Source: Thermodesulfitimonas autotrophica (GTDB taxonomy: Bacteria; Bacillota; Desulfotomaculia; Desulfotomaculales; Ammonificaceae). Taken from it: a stretch of DNA of 64,000 bases. Below are positions 44,194 to 52,968 of the stretch, one piece after another. Below the pieces are notes generated by a model. The model was not told the origin of the DNA, made no database searches, and worked only from the letters and a program-made list of their open reading frames with translations. The position numbers and the translations under genes were made by a program. The stretch spans positions 194,460 through 258,459 of the forward strand of contig NZ_RKRE01000001.1 in the NCBI RefSeq assembly GCF_003815015.1, written 5' to 3'. Each line of letters starts with the position of its first letter. Position 1 is the first letter of the stretch.

Positions 44194-45384
44194 ATGAGTT
44201 TAATCCGCAAAGTAACAATCGTAGTTCTTGACGGCACCGGCATCGGCGCCCTGCCCGACGCGGGACGCTATGGAGACGAAGGGAGTAACACCCTTGGTAA
44301 TCTATCAGAAGCGGTTGGCGGGCTCAAAGTGCCGCACCTCCAGCAGCTTGGTCTCGGCAACATCGGCCCGATAAAGGGCGTGCCGCCGGCAGCAAAGCCC
44401 GTGGCGGCCTGGGGCAAGATGGCCGAGCGGTCGCCGGGCAAGGATACTACCACCGGTCACTGGGAAATTGCCGGCGTGATCCTGGACCGCCCGTTTCCCG
44501 TTTACCCCAACGGTTTTCCGCCGGAAATCATCACGGCCTTCGAAGAGCGTATCGGCCGCCGGGTCTTGGGGAACAAGCCCGCTTCAGGCACAGCCATCAT
44601 CGAGGAATTGGGCGCCGAACATATGCGCACCGGCTACCCAATAGTTTACACCTCGGCCGATAGCGTCTTCCAGATTGCAGCGCACGAAGAAGTTATCCCC
44701 GTGGCGGAGCTTTACCGGATGTGCGAAATTGCCCGCTCCATCCTTACCGGCGAGCATGCTGTGGCCCGGGTGATTGCCCGGCCCTTTGTGGGACAACCAG
44801 GCAACTTCCGGCGCACCGAACGCCGCCATGATTTCTCCCTCCCGCCGCCGCGGCCGACCCTCCTTGAGGCCCTCACCGCGCGCGGTTACACCGTTGCAGG
44901 CATCGGAAAAGTTTCCGACATCTTCGCCGGCAGGGGGATAACGCAGAGCATCCCCGTGAAGAACAACACGGAGAACATCCGGCGCACCATCGAGGCGGTG
45001 CGGGAGATGGTTCCGGGGATCGTTTTCACCAACCTGGTCGATTTCGATACCCTCTACGGTCACCGCAACGACCCCGTGGGCTTCGCGCGGGCTCTCGAAG
45101 AGTTTGATGCGGCCCTGCCGGAGTTGATGGCCGCGGTGGCTCCTGACGGTGTCCTTTTTATCACCGCCGACCACGGTTGCGACCCGACTACGCCCAGTAC
45201 CGACCACTCGCGGGAGTACGTGCCGCTTTTGGTGTGGGGACCGCGGCTACGCGAGGGCGTTGCCCTCGGGGTGCGGGTCACCTTTGCCGACGTAGCGGCA
45301 ACAATCGCCGAATTCTTCGATTTTACCTGGGATGTAGGGGAAAGCTTTGCTCAACTCTTGGTTAGTTTACATAAGACTTATTAG
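44194..45384 (+). CDS. deoB: Phosphopentomutase
   Basis: The protein has 396 residues from the ATG at 44194 with AGGAGAAAG upstream. It belongs to the alkaline phosphatase-like metalloenzymes: [19 protein letters not shown], the phosphorylated Thr in [36 protein letters not shown] and [19 protein letters not shown]. It interconverts ribose (or deoxyribose) 1- and 5-phosphate in nucleoside salvage. Confidence 0.95.
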   Translation: MSLIRKVTIVVLDGTGIGALPDAGRYGDEGSNTLGNLSEAVGGLKVPHLQQLGLGNIGPIKGVPPAAKPVAAWGKMAERSPGKDTTTGHWEIAGVILDRPFPVYPNGFPPEIITAFEERIGRRVLGNKPASGTAIIEELGAEHMRTGYPIVYTSADSVFQIAAHEEVIPVAELYRMCEIARSILTGEHAVARVIARPFVGQPGNFRRTERRHDFSLPPPRPTLLEALTARGYTVAGIGKVSDIFAGRGITQSIPVKNNTENIRRTIEAVREMVPGIVFTNLVDFDTLYGHRNDPVGFARALEEFDAALPELMAAVAPDGVLFITADHGCDPTTPSTDHSREYVPLLVWGPRLREGVALGVRVTFADVAATIAEFFDFTWDVGESFAQLLVSLHKTY

Positions 45385-45583
45385 CGGAAGTAGTTTCGGG
45401 CGTAAGTGTACTGCTTGGGAGTAACTGCACTACAAAAAGATTCGCACCGCTTGTTATTCTACTGTGGCGAGTGGCAAGTGATGTTGTGACGGGAGTAAGC
45501 CGCAATCTTGCCCTATCCCGTACGTTCCGGGAAATCCGTTTAGGTTATCCCAGGCCATCCTTTGCGCGATGTTTAATTACCGG

Positions 45584-47332
45584 TTACGCTTTTGAGGCCT
45601 TTTTCTCCTGACGGCGGGCCAATTTTAAGGCTTGCCAGTAGCCACGCAGGCTACCGCCAGAATTGGCCCGCACCACGGCCAAGGCGGCCTTTGGCAAAAG
45701 CCAGGGTGCGGGATAAATAAGATAGCGCGGCTCCCAGTAAGGGTGGAATTTCTCCTTGAACTGGCGCAGCCCCTTGAAGCTGTAGAAAACATTGAAGTGT
45801 TCGTAGAGAAGGTGGGCCGTCTTCTCGGAAAGCGGTGCCCCAGGACCGCCAAGCCCCGCCAGAGGTGCCAAGCCAAGGCTGAAGCCCTGCATTCCCCGCT
45901 CCCGGAAGTATTCTGCCAGGGCAACAAATAAGAGTTCCATGGTGCCGTTTGGTGCTTCCGGTAACCGGCGCATTAGATCGATCGTCCCTACCCTGCCTTG
46001 ATAAACCGGGACGATGTTGGCGAAGGCGATTTCTTTCCCCGCCGCTCCTACTACTGTTGCTACCGGGCAGTTGCGGAGATAATGGTAATCAAACCAGCCC
46101 AGCGCAAACCTTTTCTCTGTCCCGTGTTGACTTTTCAGCCAGGCGTCAGAAATGACTTTAAGGCGTTTCAGGAGCGCTTCGTCCAGGGGCGGCTGGTGAA
46201 ATTCCACGCGGCAGCCCTGGCGCTCAGCGCGGCGCACCGCCTGGCGCACGGCTTTCATGGCCCCGCCCTCAAGGCTAAAAGTTGCGAGATCAATTATCGC
46301 CTCTTCCCCAATTTTTAATTTTTCAAAGCCTACCTGGGCGTAGTAAGGAAGAAATTCTTCCGTTACCTGAAAGAATGCGGGATACCAGTCGTGGCGGTGG
46401 CAAAAGTCCCGGAACTCCTCAATTACCTCTTGGGCTTCTGCGGGAGGGCCTACCGGGTCGCCGAGCGCGACCGCAATGTTTCCCACGACTGTATAGCCGA
46501 TGACACTATGCCCTGAGCTGCTGAAAAAATAGGATTTATCCGGTAAAAGGAGCAAAAAAGCGAGCGTAGAGCGCCCCCAGCGGTTGAGGATTTCCCTTGC
46601 CCGCCGCACTTCTTCTGGTCTTACCCGGCGCCGGTAAAGCACCGGTTGGAAGACAAGCCCTGTTCCGTATCCAAGCGCCAGTATTTCCCCGAACCAGAGG
46701 GAATCAAGAAACCATCTGCCGCGGTGGGTCCGGGGGAACCGGGAAGGATAACTTCCCGTAAAAAGCACCCGGCCTGCTTCGCGGGCGGAAGCAGTTAGAT
46801 CGAAGCGGGCACCGAAGTGCCGGTCGAGGAGGTAGAAACCGAAAAGCCCGTAAACATAAAGAGTGAGAAAAAGCGTGCCGCTAACCAGCAGGCTCCGGCC
46901 GAGCGAAGCCGGATCGCTCGCGACAGTGTAGGAATGACGCAATAGAAGCAGTACCACCAGGAGCGCAAGATTAACAAAGGCGGCGTCGTAATCCAGGCCT
47001 TTGGTTAGGTGGGCACCGGCGGCTAAGGCCAGCGCTACAAGGGCGAAAAACCAGGCCCGGCGTTTTCGTTTGGCTAAGCCCCAGCCAAGAAAGAGCAGCG
47101 TCAAACCTGTGAAAATGGATAGGAGCCACGTGGAACGGATAACGCCGAGAGGCAGGTATTCTTGCACCACCAGATAGCGTCCTGGGTGGTGGCTCAACCA
47201 GGAGTAGAGGATGTTGAAAAGGCCTGCTCCGGCAACCCCCACGGCAACCAAATATGTGAGGAACTTTTCCACCGCTGTCAATGGCCTGCACCACCTAAAA
47301 GAAAATCTCCCCTGAGTTTCAGCCGACGACAT
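45584..47332 (-). CDS. MprF-type phosphatidylglycerol lysyltransferase domain protein (DUF2156)
   Basis: The protein has 582 residues. About six transmembrane segments fill residues 20-260 (for example VALALAAGAHL, LALLVVLLLLRHSY). The soluble C-terminal half is the GNAT-like aminoacyltransferase of MprF: YFFSSSGHSVIGYTVVGNI, VALGDPVGPP, FFQVTEEFLPYYAQVGFEKL, KIGEEAIIDLATFSLEG and GTIDLMRRLPEAPNGTMELL. MprF moves lysine or alanine from tRNA to phosphatidylglycerol and protects against cationic peptides. Here the flippase part is a separate upstream gene, overlapping by 14 bases. Confidence 0.88.
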   Translation of the reverse strand: MSSAETQGRFSFRWCRPLTAVEKFLTYLVAVGVAGAGLFNILYSWLSHHPGRYLVVQEYLPLGVIRSTWLLSIFTGLTLLFLGWGLAKRKRRAWFFALVALALAAGAHLTKGLDYDAAFVNLALLVVLLLLRHSYTVASDPASLGRSLLVSGTLFLTLYVYGLFGFYLLDRHFGARFDLTASAREAGRVLFTGSYPSRFPRTHRGRWFLDSLWFGEILALGYGTGLVFQPVLYRRRVRPEEVRRAREILNRWGRSTLAFLLLLPDKSYFFSSSGHSVIGYTVVGNIAVALGDPVGPPAEAQEVIEEFRDFCHRHDWYPAFFQVTEEFLPYYAQVGFEKLKIGEEAIIDLATFSLEGGAMKAVRQAVRRAERQGCRVEFHQPPLDEALLKRLKVISDAWLKSQHGTEKRFALGWFDYHYLRNCPVATVVGAAGKEIAFANIVPVYQGRVGTIDLMRRLPEAPNGTMELLFVALAEYFRERGMQGFSLGLAPLAGLGGPGAPLSEKTAHLLYEHFNVFYSFKGLRQFKEKFHPYWEPRYLIYPAPWLLPKAALAVVRANSGGSLRGYWQALKLARRQEKKASKA

Positions 47333-48317
47333 TGTACCTTTTTACCAGCCGCAGGGAAAATATTCCCGCTACGAAAGGCAGCCAAACAGTGATACCCCGG
47401 TAGACGAAAGTGATGAGCACGGCGCTTTCTGGCGGCACGCCAAGCGAAGCCAGGGCCGCAGTCATCGCTCCCTCGACAAATCCTATGCCTGAGGGGGTGA
47501 CGGAAACAATCATAAAAAGGACGCCTACGGCGTAACCCGCGAGGAGGGTTCCCGGTGAAACGCCGCCGGTAAACGCTAAGAAGACTGCTCCCAGGGTACC
47601 GAGGCCCAGTGCTTCTACCATAAAGGCGTGTCCCACCACCCGCCCCAGACCGTGCGGCCGCGCTGCCAGCCACTGCGCGGCTTCTGCAAGGTGGGTGATG
47701 AAAGCAGCGGTTCGCTCGCCCACCGCTTCTCGCCGCAAAGGCGGCACAACCGTTCCGGCAAAGCGCACCCCCCGCTGCACCAGACCGATAAGCTTCTCCG
47801 GCCGGCGCACAGCCGCTGCCAACACGGCTACCTGTCCAGCGACAAAAGCCAGTAAGAGCACCGCCGCTACTTCTTCGTAGGTGGTTAGCCGGCCACTTGA
47901 CCAGAGGTACCCGAACGCTCCTAAAAGGACGATACAGAAGGCCCCGTAGTCGAAAAGGTAAAAGACCAGGTTGATTAGTACGGCGCGGGCCAGGGTAGCG
48001 CCACGGCTCACCGCGTCAGCAACGATGAGCGCTGTTCCGGAAAGCGCCCCGCCGGGCGTTACCAACCCCACGAAGGCGCTCGCCGTCACTAAGCCGAGCA
48101 AACGCCACCAGGATTCTTTCACCCCTACGGCCCGGTAAATGGCGTGGTAAAAACCGGCCAGGTTAAAGAAAAATAGGACCTGCAACCCCAGAGCCACCAG
48201 CACCCAGAGCGGCCGGCCGTGCTTTAAGGTAAGGAGCAGTTTCTCGCCTTCGGTGTAGTGGGTGGCCAAAAAAAAGACGGCGCAGAAGATTAAAAGCGCA
48301 AAGAGAAAACGGTACAA
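47319..48317 (-). CDS. Lysylphosphatidylglycerol synthase TM-region protein (flippase-like, UPF0104)
   Basis: The protein has 332 residues with a TTG start and GGGTGGG upstream. About eight transmembrane segments. Family patterns include FYHAIYRAVGVKESWWRLL, FVGLVTPGGALSGTALIVAD and the C-terminal VSVTPSGIGFVEGAMTAALA followed by YRGITVWLPFVAG. This corresponds to the N-terminal flippase of MprF. The following gene supplies the synthase, so the two probably form a split MprF that makes and flips aminoacyl phosphatidylglycerol. Confidence 0.87.
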   Translation of the reverse strand: MYRFLFALLIFCAVFFLATHYTEGEKLLLTLKHGRPLWVLVALGLQVLFFFNLAGFYHAIYRAVGVKESWWRLLGLVTASAFVGLVTPGGALSGTALIVADAVSRGATLARAVLINLVFYLFDYGAFCIVLLGAFGYLWSSGRLTTYEEVAAVLLLAFVAGQVAVLAAAVRRPEKLIGLVQRGVRFAGTVVPPLRREAVGERTAAFITHLAEAAQWLAARPHGLGRVVGHAFMVEALGLGTLGAVFLAFTGGVSPGTLLAGYAVGVLFMIVSVTPSGIGFVEGAMTAALASLGVPPESAVLITFVYRGITVWLPFVAGIFSLRLVKRYNVVG

Positions 48318-48494
48318 AAGTTTCCCACCCCCAAAATCCTATTTATTATTCCAGAGCAGCAGCCACACCGGAGTAGTTTCGCCCTCCATCCTTTTCGGCA
48401 GCGCATTATACTTTCCCTGCCGGAATTTGGTGTCCGTTGCTGCCCCCAAAATAGTTTGGCAGCAATTCTTGCTCTCCCCTCTTAACTCTATGAT

Positions 48495-48522
48495 TGTTGC
48501 CCCTTAAACCGTGTGGTATTAT
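48495..48522 (+). promoter_or_regulatory. Probable promoter of the substrate-binding protein gene
   Basis: TTGTTG (48495-48500), 16-base spacer, TATTAT (48517-48522) with a TG extension one base before the -10. It lies about 40 bases before the start codon, in the divergent region shared with the MprF genes. Confidence 0.5.
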
Positions 48523-48564
48523 ATGGATGGATAACACTGCGGCTCGAGGCGGTGGCATACTAAA

Positions 48565-49407
48565 ATGAGCTTGAAATTACCGGAAATTCCCGTAACCCGC
48601 CGGGATGACCTCCACAACCTTGAGTATGTCGATAGCGCAGACCTCATCCTCTTTATGGCTGGGAACCAGTTTATGGTGATGGAGGAGTTACTCGCTGCCT
48701 TCCAGCGGGCCTATCCTGAAGTGAAGCGCATTTTTTACGAGACCCTTCCCCCTGGCCTTGAGCTGCAGCAAATTTTGGCTGGCGGCGCCCGCTTCGGGGG
48801 TATGGAGATCCGGGTCACGCCTGACGTCTATACCGCCGTGAGTGAGACAGCGATGCAGGAACTCGCGCAGAAGGGGCTTGTTAACGAATACTTTGTCTAT
48901 TTGCACAACCGGATTGTGCTGATGGTGCCGCAGGGCAACCCAGCGGGAATCAGAAGGGTTACAGACCTTGCCCGCGACGAGGTGAAAATTTCGCAGCCCG
49001 GGCCGCTCGAGGATATAACGCGCCATATCGTAGCGATGTACCGCAAGGCAGGTGGTGAGAAGCTCGTCCATCGCGTCATGGAGGAGAAACGGGCCGAAGG
49101 GACGACCATCTTTACTCTGGTCCACCACCGGGAGACCCCGTTGCGGATCCGGAAAGGAACCGTCGATGTTGGGCCTGTCTGGGCCACGGAGGTAATCCAC
49201 GCGCAGCGAGAAGGAATCCCGGTGGAAACGGTTGATCCCGGAGCTGAGCTTGACCAGCGGGACGAGGTGAACTACTACGTTGCTGCGCTCACCAACGCGC
49301 CCCATCCGGAAAACGCCCGTAAGTTTCTATCCTTTATCCGGTCGCCGGAAGCCCAGGGAATTTACGCCCGCTACGGCTTCCTTCCCCACTTCCCCGCCCC
49401 GCAGTAA
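48565..49407 (+). CDS. Substrate-binding (ModA-like, PBP type 2) protein without signal peptide
   Basis: The protein has 280 residues; ATG start, GAGGCGGTGG upstream. The fold pattern is that of molybdate/extracellular type binding proteins: LILFMAGNQFMVMEELLAAF, AYPEVKRIFYETLPPGLEL, NRIVLMVPQGNPAGIRRVTD and the closing NARKFLSFIRSPEAQGIYAR. The N-terminus MSLKLPEIPVTRRDDLHNLE has no hydrophobic segment or lipobox, so it should stay in the cytoplasm. No permease, ATPase or DNA-binding domain accompanies it. The ligand is unknown; molybdate, tungstate or another oxyanion is possible. Confidence 0.7.
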   Translation: MSLKLPEIPVTRRDDLHNLEYVDSADLILFMAGNQFMVMEELLAAFQRAYPEVKRIFYETLPPGLELQQILAGGARFGGMEIRVTPDVYTAVSETAMQELAQKGLVNEYFVYLHNRIVLMVPQGNPAGIRRVTDLARDEVKISQPGPLEDITRHIVAMYRKAGGEKLVHRVMEEKRAEGTTIFTLVHHRETPLRIRKGTVDVGPVWATEVIHAQREGIPVETVDPGAELDQRDEVNYYVAALTNAPHPENARKFLSFIRSPEAQGIYARYGFLPHFPAPQ

Positions 49408-49411
49408 AGGT

Positions 49412-50857
49412 TTATTTTATCCGGCGGGGTTTGGCGGCTGGCGGTGCGAAGAACCGCCACTTTAGCCGCTGGCCCTGCGGGGCGAGGTCGCTCCGCCAGT
49501 AGCTGTAAAGGAAATAGGTCACGGTGCCGAGAGCCATCCAGACGGCGAAACGGATCCAGGTAAGGTGCGGGAGGCTCAAAATGAGGTAGCCGGAGAAGGC
49601 GATCGAAAGGAGAGGCAGGTAGGGTGAGAGCGGGACGCGGAAAGGGCGGGGCGCTTCCGGGTTAGTTTTCCGCAATACTAAGACCCCGATGGCGACGACG
49701 ATGAAAGCCGTTAGGGTGCCGATGTTGGCGAGTTGGGCGATAATGTCGATGGGGATGAACCCGGCGAGTAAAGCGACGGTGAGTCCCACCAGGAGCGTGT
49801 TGACGTACGGTGTCTTAAGACGCGGGTGAACCCGGCTCAAAACCGGTGGCAGAAGACCATCCCGGGACATCGCGTAAAAAACGCGGGTCTGGGCGTAAAT
49901 CACCACTAACAGAACGGAGGTGATGCCCGCAAGCGCACCCACGGCAACCAGACCGCCAGCCCACGTGATTCCGGCCTTAAGGAGGGCGGTCGCGACGGGC
50001 GAAGCCACGTTAAGCTGGGTGTAAGGGACGAGGCCGGTAAGCACTACCGTAACCGCGATGTAAAGAACGGTGCAGATGGCCAGGGAACCGATGATCCCCA
50101 CGGGCAGGTCCCGCTGCGGCCGGCGCGTCTCCTCGGCGGCGGTGGCCACGGCGTCAAAGCCGATGTAGGCGAAGAAAATGATTGCGGCCCCGTGCATGAT
50201 TCCGGCGTAACCGTAAGGGAAAAAGGGGTGCCAATTGGCAGGATTAACGTAACGGACGCCTAGAATGATAAAAAGCAGCACCACGCTGAGCTTCACAACT
50301 ACAACCACTTTGTTAACGGTGGTGCTTTCCCGGGTTCCGGCGGTGACCAAACCGGCAATGAGGAGGGCGATCAGAACCGCCGGGAGATTGATCATCCCGC
50401 CGGCAAGGGGCGACCGGGTAAGCGCCGCCGGCAACAGGATGCCTATCGAGTGAAGAAGTTCACCGAAATAGGCGCTCCAGCCGATTGCCACCGCGGCAGC
50501 AGCAACCAGGTATTCGAGGATAATATTCCAGCCGACAATCCACGCGGCGAATTCGCCAAGGGATGCGTAGGCGTAGGTATAAGCGCTGCCGGCTACCGGG
50601 ATCATCGCCGCAAGCTCTGCGTAAGTAAGGGCGGCAAGCGCGGCGGCAATTCCGGAGACGACGAAAGAAAGAATAAGCGCCGGCCCCGCATACTGAGCGG
50701 CGGCGACGCCGGTGAGGACGAAGATGCCGGTGCCGATGATGGCGCCAATACCAAGGGCCACTAGATCGACCGAGCCGAGCGACCGGCGCAGTTTGCTCGC
50801 CTCTTTTTCCGCGAGGAGCTTGTCGATGGGTTTTTTGCGCCAGATACTTGTATTCAT
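49412..50857 (-). CDS. APC-family amino acid permease
   Basis: The protein has 481 residues with ATG start and GGGGAG upstream. Twelve transmembrane segments can be drawn. Signature sequences are VALGIGAIIGTGIFVLTGVA, SGIAAALAALTYAELAAMIP, AGSAYTYAYASLGEFAAWIV and FFAYIGFDAVATAAEETRRP, as in cationic amino acid transporters (CAT/YfnA type). It ends four bases from the convergent binding-protein gene. Substrate is not resolved. Confidence 0.92.
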   Translation of the reverse strand: MNTSIWRKKPIDKLLAEKEASKLRRSLGSVDLVALGIGAIIGTGIFVLTGVAAAQYAGPALILSFVVSGIAAALAALTYAELAAMIPVAGSAYTYAYASLGEFAAWIVGWNIILEYLVAAAAVAIGWSAYFGELLHSIGILLPAALTRSPLAGGMINLPAVLIALLIAGLVTAGTRESTTVNKVVVVVKLSVVLLFIILGVRYVNPANWHPFFPYGYAGIMHGAAIIFFAYIGFDAVATAAEETRRPQRDLPVGIIGSLAICTVLYIAVTVVLTGLVPYTQLNVASPVATALLKAGITWAGGLVAVGALAGITSVLLVVIYAQTRVFYAMSRDGLLPPVLSRVHPRLKTPYVNTLLVGLTVALLAGFIPIDIIAQLANIGTLTAFIVVAIGVLVLRKTNPEAPRPFRVPLSPYLPLLSIAFSGYLILSLPHLTWIRFAVWMALGTVTYFLYSYWRSDLAPQGQRLKWRFFAPPAAKPRRIK

Positions 50858-50963
50858 TTCTCCCCTACCCTTTTTCTTAGTATTGGCCGGCAGCCGGTGT
50901 GGTATTAGCGAATAAAAAGCCGGCCATCATACGGGTAAATCTTGTGGACGCGAGGTGGTACAA

Positions 50964-51599
50964 ATGCAGCTTAAATGGTTAGGCCACGCCTGCTTTCTCC
51001 TTACGACCCGTGAAGGCACAAAAATCGTAACCGACCCTTTTGACGCCACGGTTGGTTATCCCCTGCCTCAGGTGGTGCCGGATATCGTTACCGTGAGCCA
51101 CCAGCATTTCGACCATAACGCTGTTGGCGTCCTTAAGGGGAATCCTACGGTGGTAGAAGGCACCGGCGCCCGGCAGATTAAGGGAGTGAATATCCGCGGT
51201 ATCGCCACCTTCCACGACAAGAAACTGGGTGCGGAGCGCGGCCCCAATACCGTTTTTGTGATTGAGGCCGACGGGATAACAGTCTGCCACCTTGGCGATC
51301 TCGGTCACCCGCTCGACGCTGGAAAACTCCAGGAAATCGGGCCGGTGGATATTCTTCTCGTTCCTTGCGGCGGGACCTACACAATCGATGCGGATGAGGC
51401 GGCAGCGCTGGTAAAAGCAATGAAACCGCGGGTGGCTGTGCCGATGCACTACAAAACCGAATACCTCAAGTTTCCGATCACGCCGGTCGATAACTTTCTC
51501 CGGCACTTTCCGGCAGCCGAGCGGCGCACCGTTCTTGAGCTTTCACCGGACGATCTTCCTGCTCCCACCGCAGTAGTAGTTCTCGAGCTTAGCCGCTAA
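50964..51599 (+). CDS. UPF0173 metallo-beta-lactamase-fold hydrolase
   Basis: The protein has 211 residues from the ATG at 50964 (AGGTGGT upstream); a GTG three codons earlier is possible. It starts with MQLKWLGHACFLLTTREGT, has the zinc motif VSHQHFDHNAV, the FHDKKLGAERGPNTVFVIEA segment, ICHLGDLGH-like VCHLGDLGHPLD and the final VPMHYKTEYLKFPI. The family is a metal-dependent hydrolase of unknown substrate. A terminator follows. Confidence 0.92.
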   Translation: MQLKWLGHACFLLTTREGTKIVTDPFDATVGYPLPQVVPDIVTVSHQHFDHNAVGVLKGNPTVVEGTGARQIKGVNIRGIATFHDKKLGAERGPNTVFVIEADGITVCHLGDLGHPLDAGKLQEIGPVDILLVPCGGTYTIDADEAAALVKAMKPRVAVPMHYKTEYLKFPITPVDNFLRHFPAAERRTVLELSPDDLPAPTAVVVLELSR

Positions 51600-51612
51600 C
51601 CCTCCAAATGCT

Positions 51613-51637
51613 AAGGCCCGGTATTCCCGGGCCTTTA
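51613..51637 (+). terminator. Intrinsic terminator after the UPF0173 gene
   Basis: AAGGCCCG/CGGGCCTT stem with a 7-base loop and a short TTT; the T tract is weak. Confidence 0.65.
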
Positions 51638-51752
51638 TGTGCCCCCGAGAGCGCCTGGCGACGCTCCCGGCAGGCAACCACCGTCTCTTGCACTTTTATT
51701 TTATACTGGATTTGGTTTTAATGTCAATCGTTCGCCGCCGGTGGTTGCATCA

Positions 51753-52718
51753 TCAAAACATATGCTTGCGGGCGAGAATGTAAGTTACCAGCCCGCAAAG
51801 TCCGGCGGTAGTTCCTAAAATCCCTAAATAAGCGTGCGGCCAGCCCTGAAGAGGCAGGTGGACGTTCATCCCAAAGAAGCCGGTAATAATCGTAGGCAGA
51901 GAAAGTACGATGGTAACCGATGTCAGGAATTTCATCACCATATTTAGATTGTTCGAAATCAGCGACGCGAAGGCATCCATCGTTTCCGTTAAAATCACGC
52001 TGTAGGTAGTACTCATCTCGATGGCCTGCTTGTTTTCGGTAATCACATCCTCCAGGAGATCTTCGTCGTCTGGCCGCATCTTGATAAGCCTATCCGCTGA
52101 GTCCGCCGTTGTTTTCGCCAGGTGGGTCCGGAGGAGTTTTTCCATCACTATTCCGTTCGCTTTCAGTGACGTGGTAAAATACACCAAACTCTTTTGCACT
52201 TCAAGCAAATGTAGGAGTTCCTCGTTTTTCATCGCGTGCGAAAGGTTTTGCTGGAGCTCCGAGCTCCGCTTATCTATTTGACGTAAGTAGCGGAGGTAAA
52301 GCGCCGCCGTTTTCACCAGCACCTGGAGTAAAAAGCGCGTTCTTTTAAAGGTGTATATTGGGTCCGGGCTATTGATCAACTCCGAAAAAAGGGGCGTATC
52401 TTCAAGACAGACGGTAACAATATGTTCTCTCGTAATGATAATCCCGAGCGGAATGGTATCGTGGAAAATACAGTTACGGCGCTTCTTCTCGACCGGGATT
52501 TTAATGATAAACAGGATCTGGTCCGCATTAAATTCAATCCGCGGGCGTTCCTCGTCGTCAAGAGGATGTTGGAGGTACTCGCCTTCGATTCCTGTTTTCC
52601 TGCTTACCTCAGCAATCTCTTCCTCCGTAGGGGCAATCAAGCAGATCCAGAGGTTTTTACCCTCCAGATCCTGTAATTGCACCAGCTCTTCGCCCACGGT
52701 TTGGTAGACCCGAATCAC
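51753..52718 (-). CDS. corA: CorA-family magnesium/divalent cation transporter
   Basis: The protein has 321 residues from the GTG at 52718, which has GGGAG 7 bases upstream; a TTG at 52739 would add 7 residues. The N-terminal domain is cytoplasmic (NLWICLIAPTEEEIAEV), followed by a long helix. Two C-terminal transmembrane segments carry the selectivity motif GMN in ITGFFGMNVHLPLQG and a basic end (ILARKHMF). It imports Mg2+ or related ions. Confidence 0.92.
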   Translation of the reverse strand: MIRVYQTVGEELVQLQDLEGKNLWICLIAPTEEEIAEVSRKTGIEGEYLQHPLDDEERPRIEFNADQILFIIKIPVEKKRRNCIFHDTIPLGIIITREHIVTVCLEDTPLFSELINSPDPIYTFKRTRFLLQVLVKTAALYLRYLRQIDKRSSELQQNLSHAMKNEELLHLLEVQKSLVYFTTSLKANGIVMEKLLRTHLAKTTADSADRLIKMRPDDEDLLEDVITENKQAIEMSTTYSVILTETMDAFASLISNNLNMVMKFLTSVTIVLSLPTIITGFFGMNVHLPLQGWPHAYLGILGTTAGLCGLVTYILARKHMF

Positions 52719-52968
52719 GCTCTCTCTCCCATCGCCCAAGCACCGCTTTATAAAGCATAACAGAACCAGAAATTAGAGGCAAGCCTATTCCAGTTTGTAC
52801 TCGGACGCCTCAAGACTCAATCTGCCTGGTAGCGGAAACCCCGTTGCCAGTAGTATTATAACATGGTAGAGGGAAAAGGGATTAACGCACACCCGTACCC
52901 GGAGCCGGCTGGGGGAATCATGACTTCCGGGAACTAAAACAACAAAAATCTTGGAGGCGCGCAGCTTC

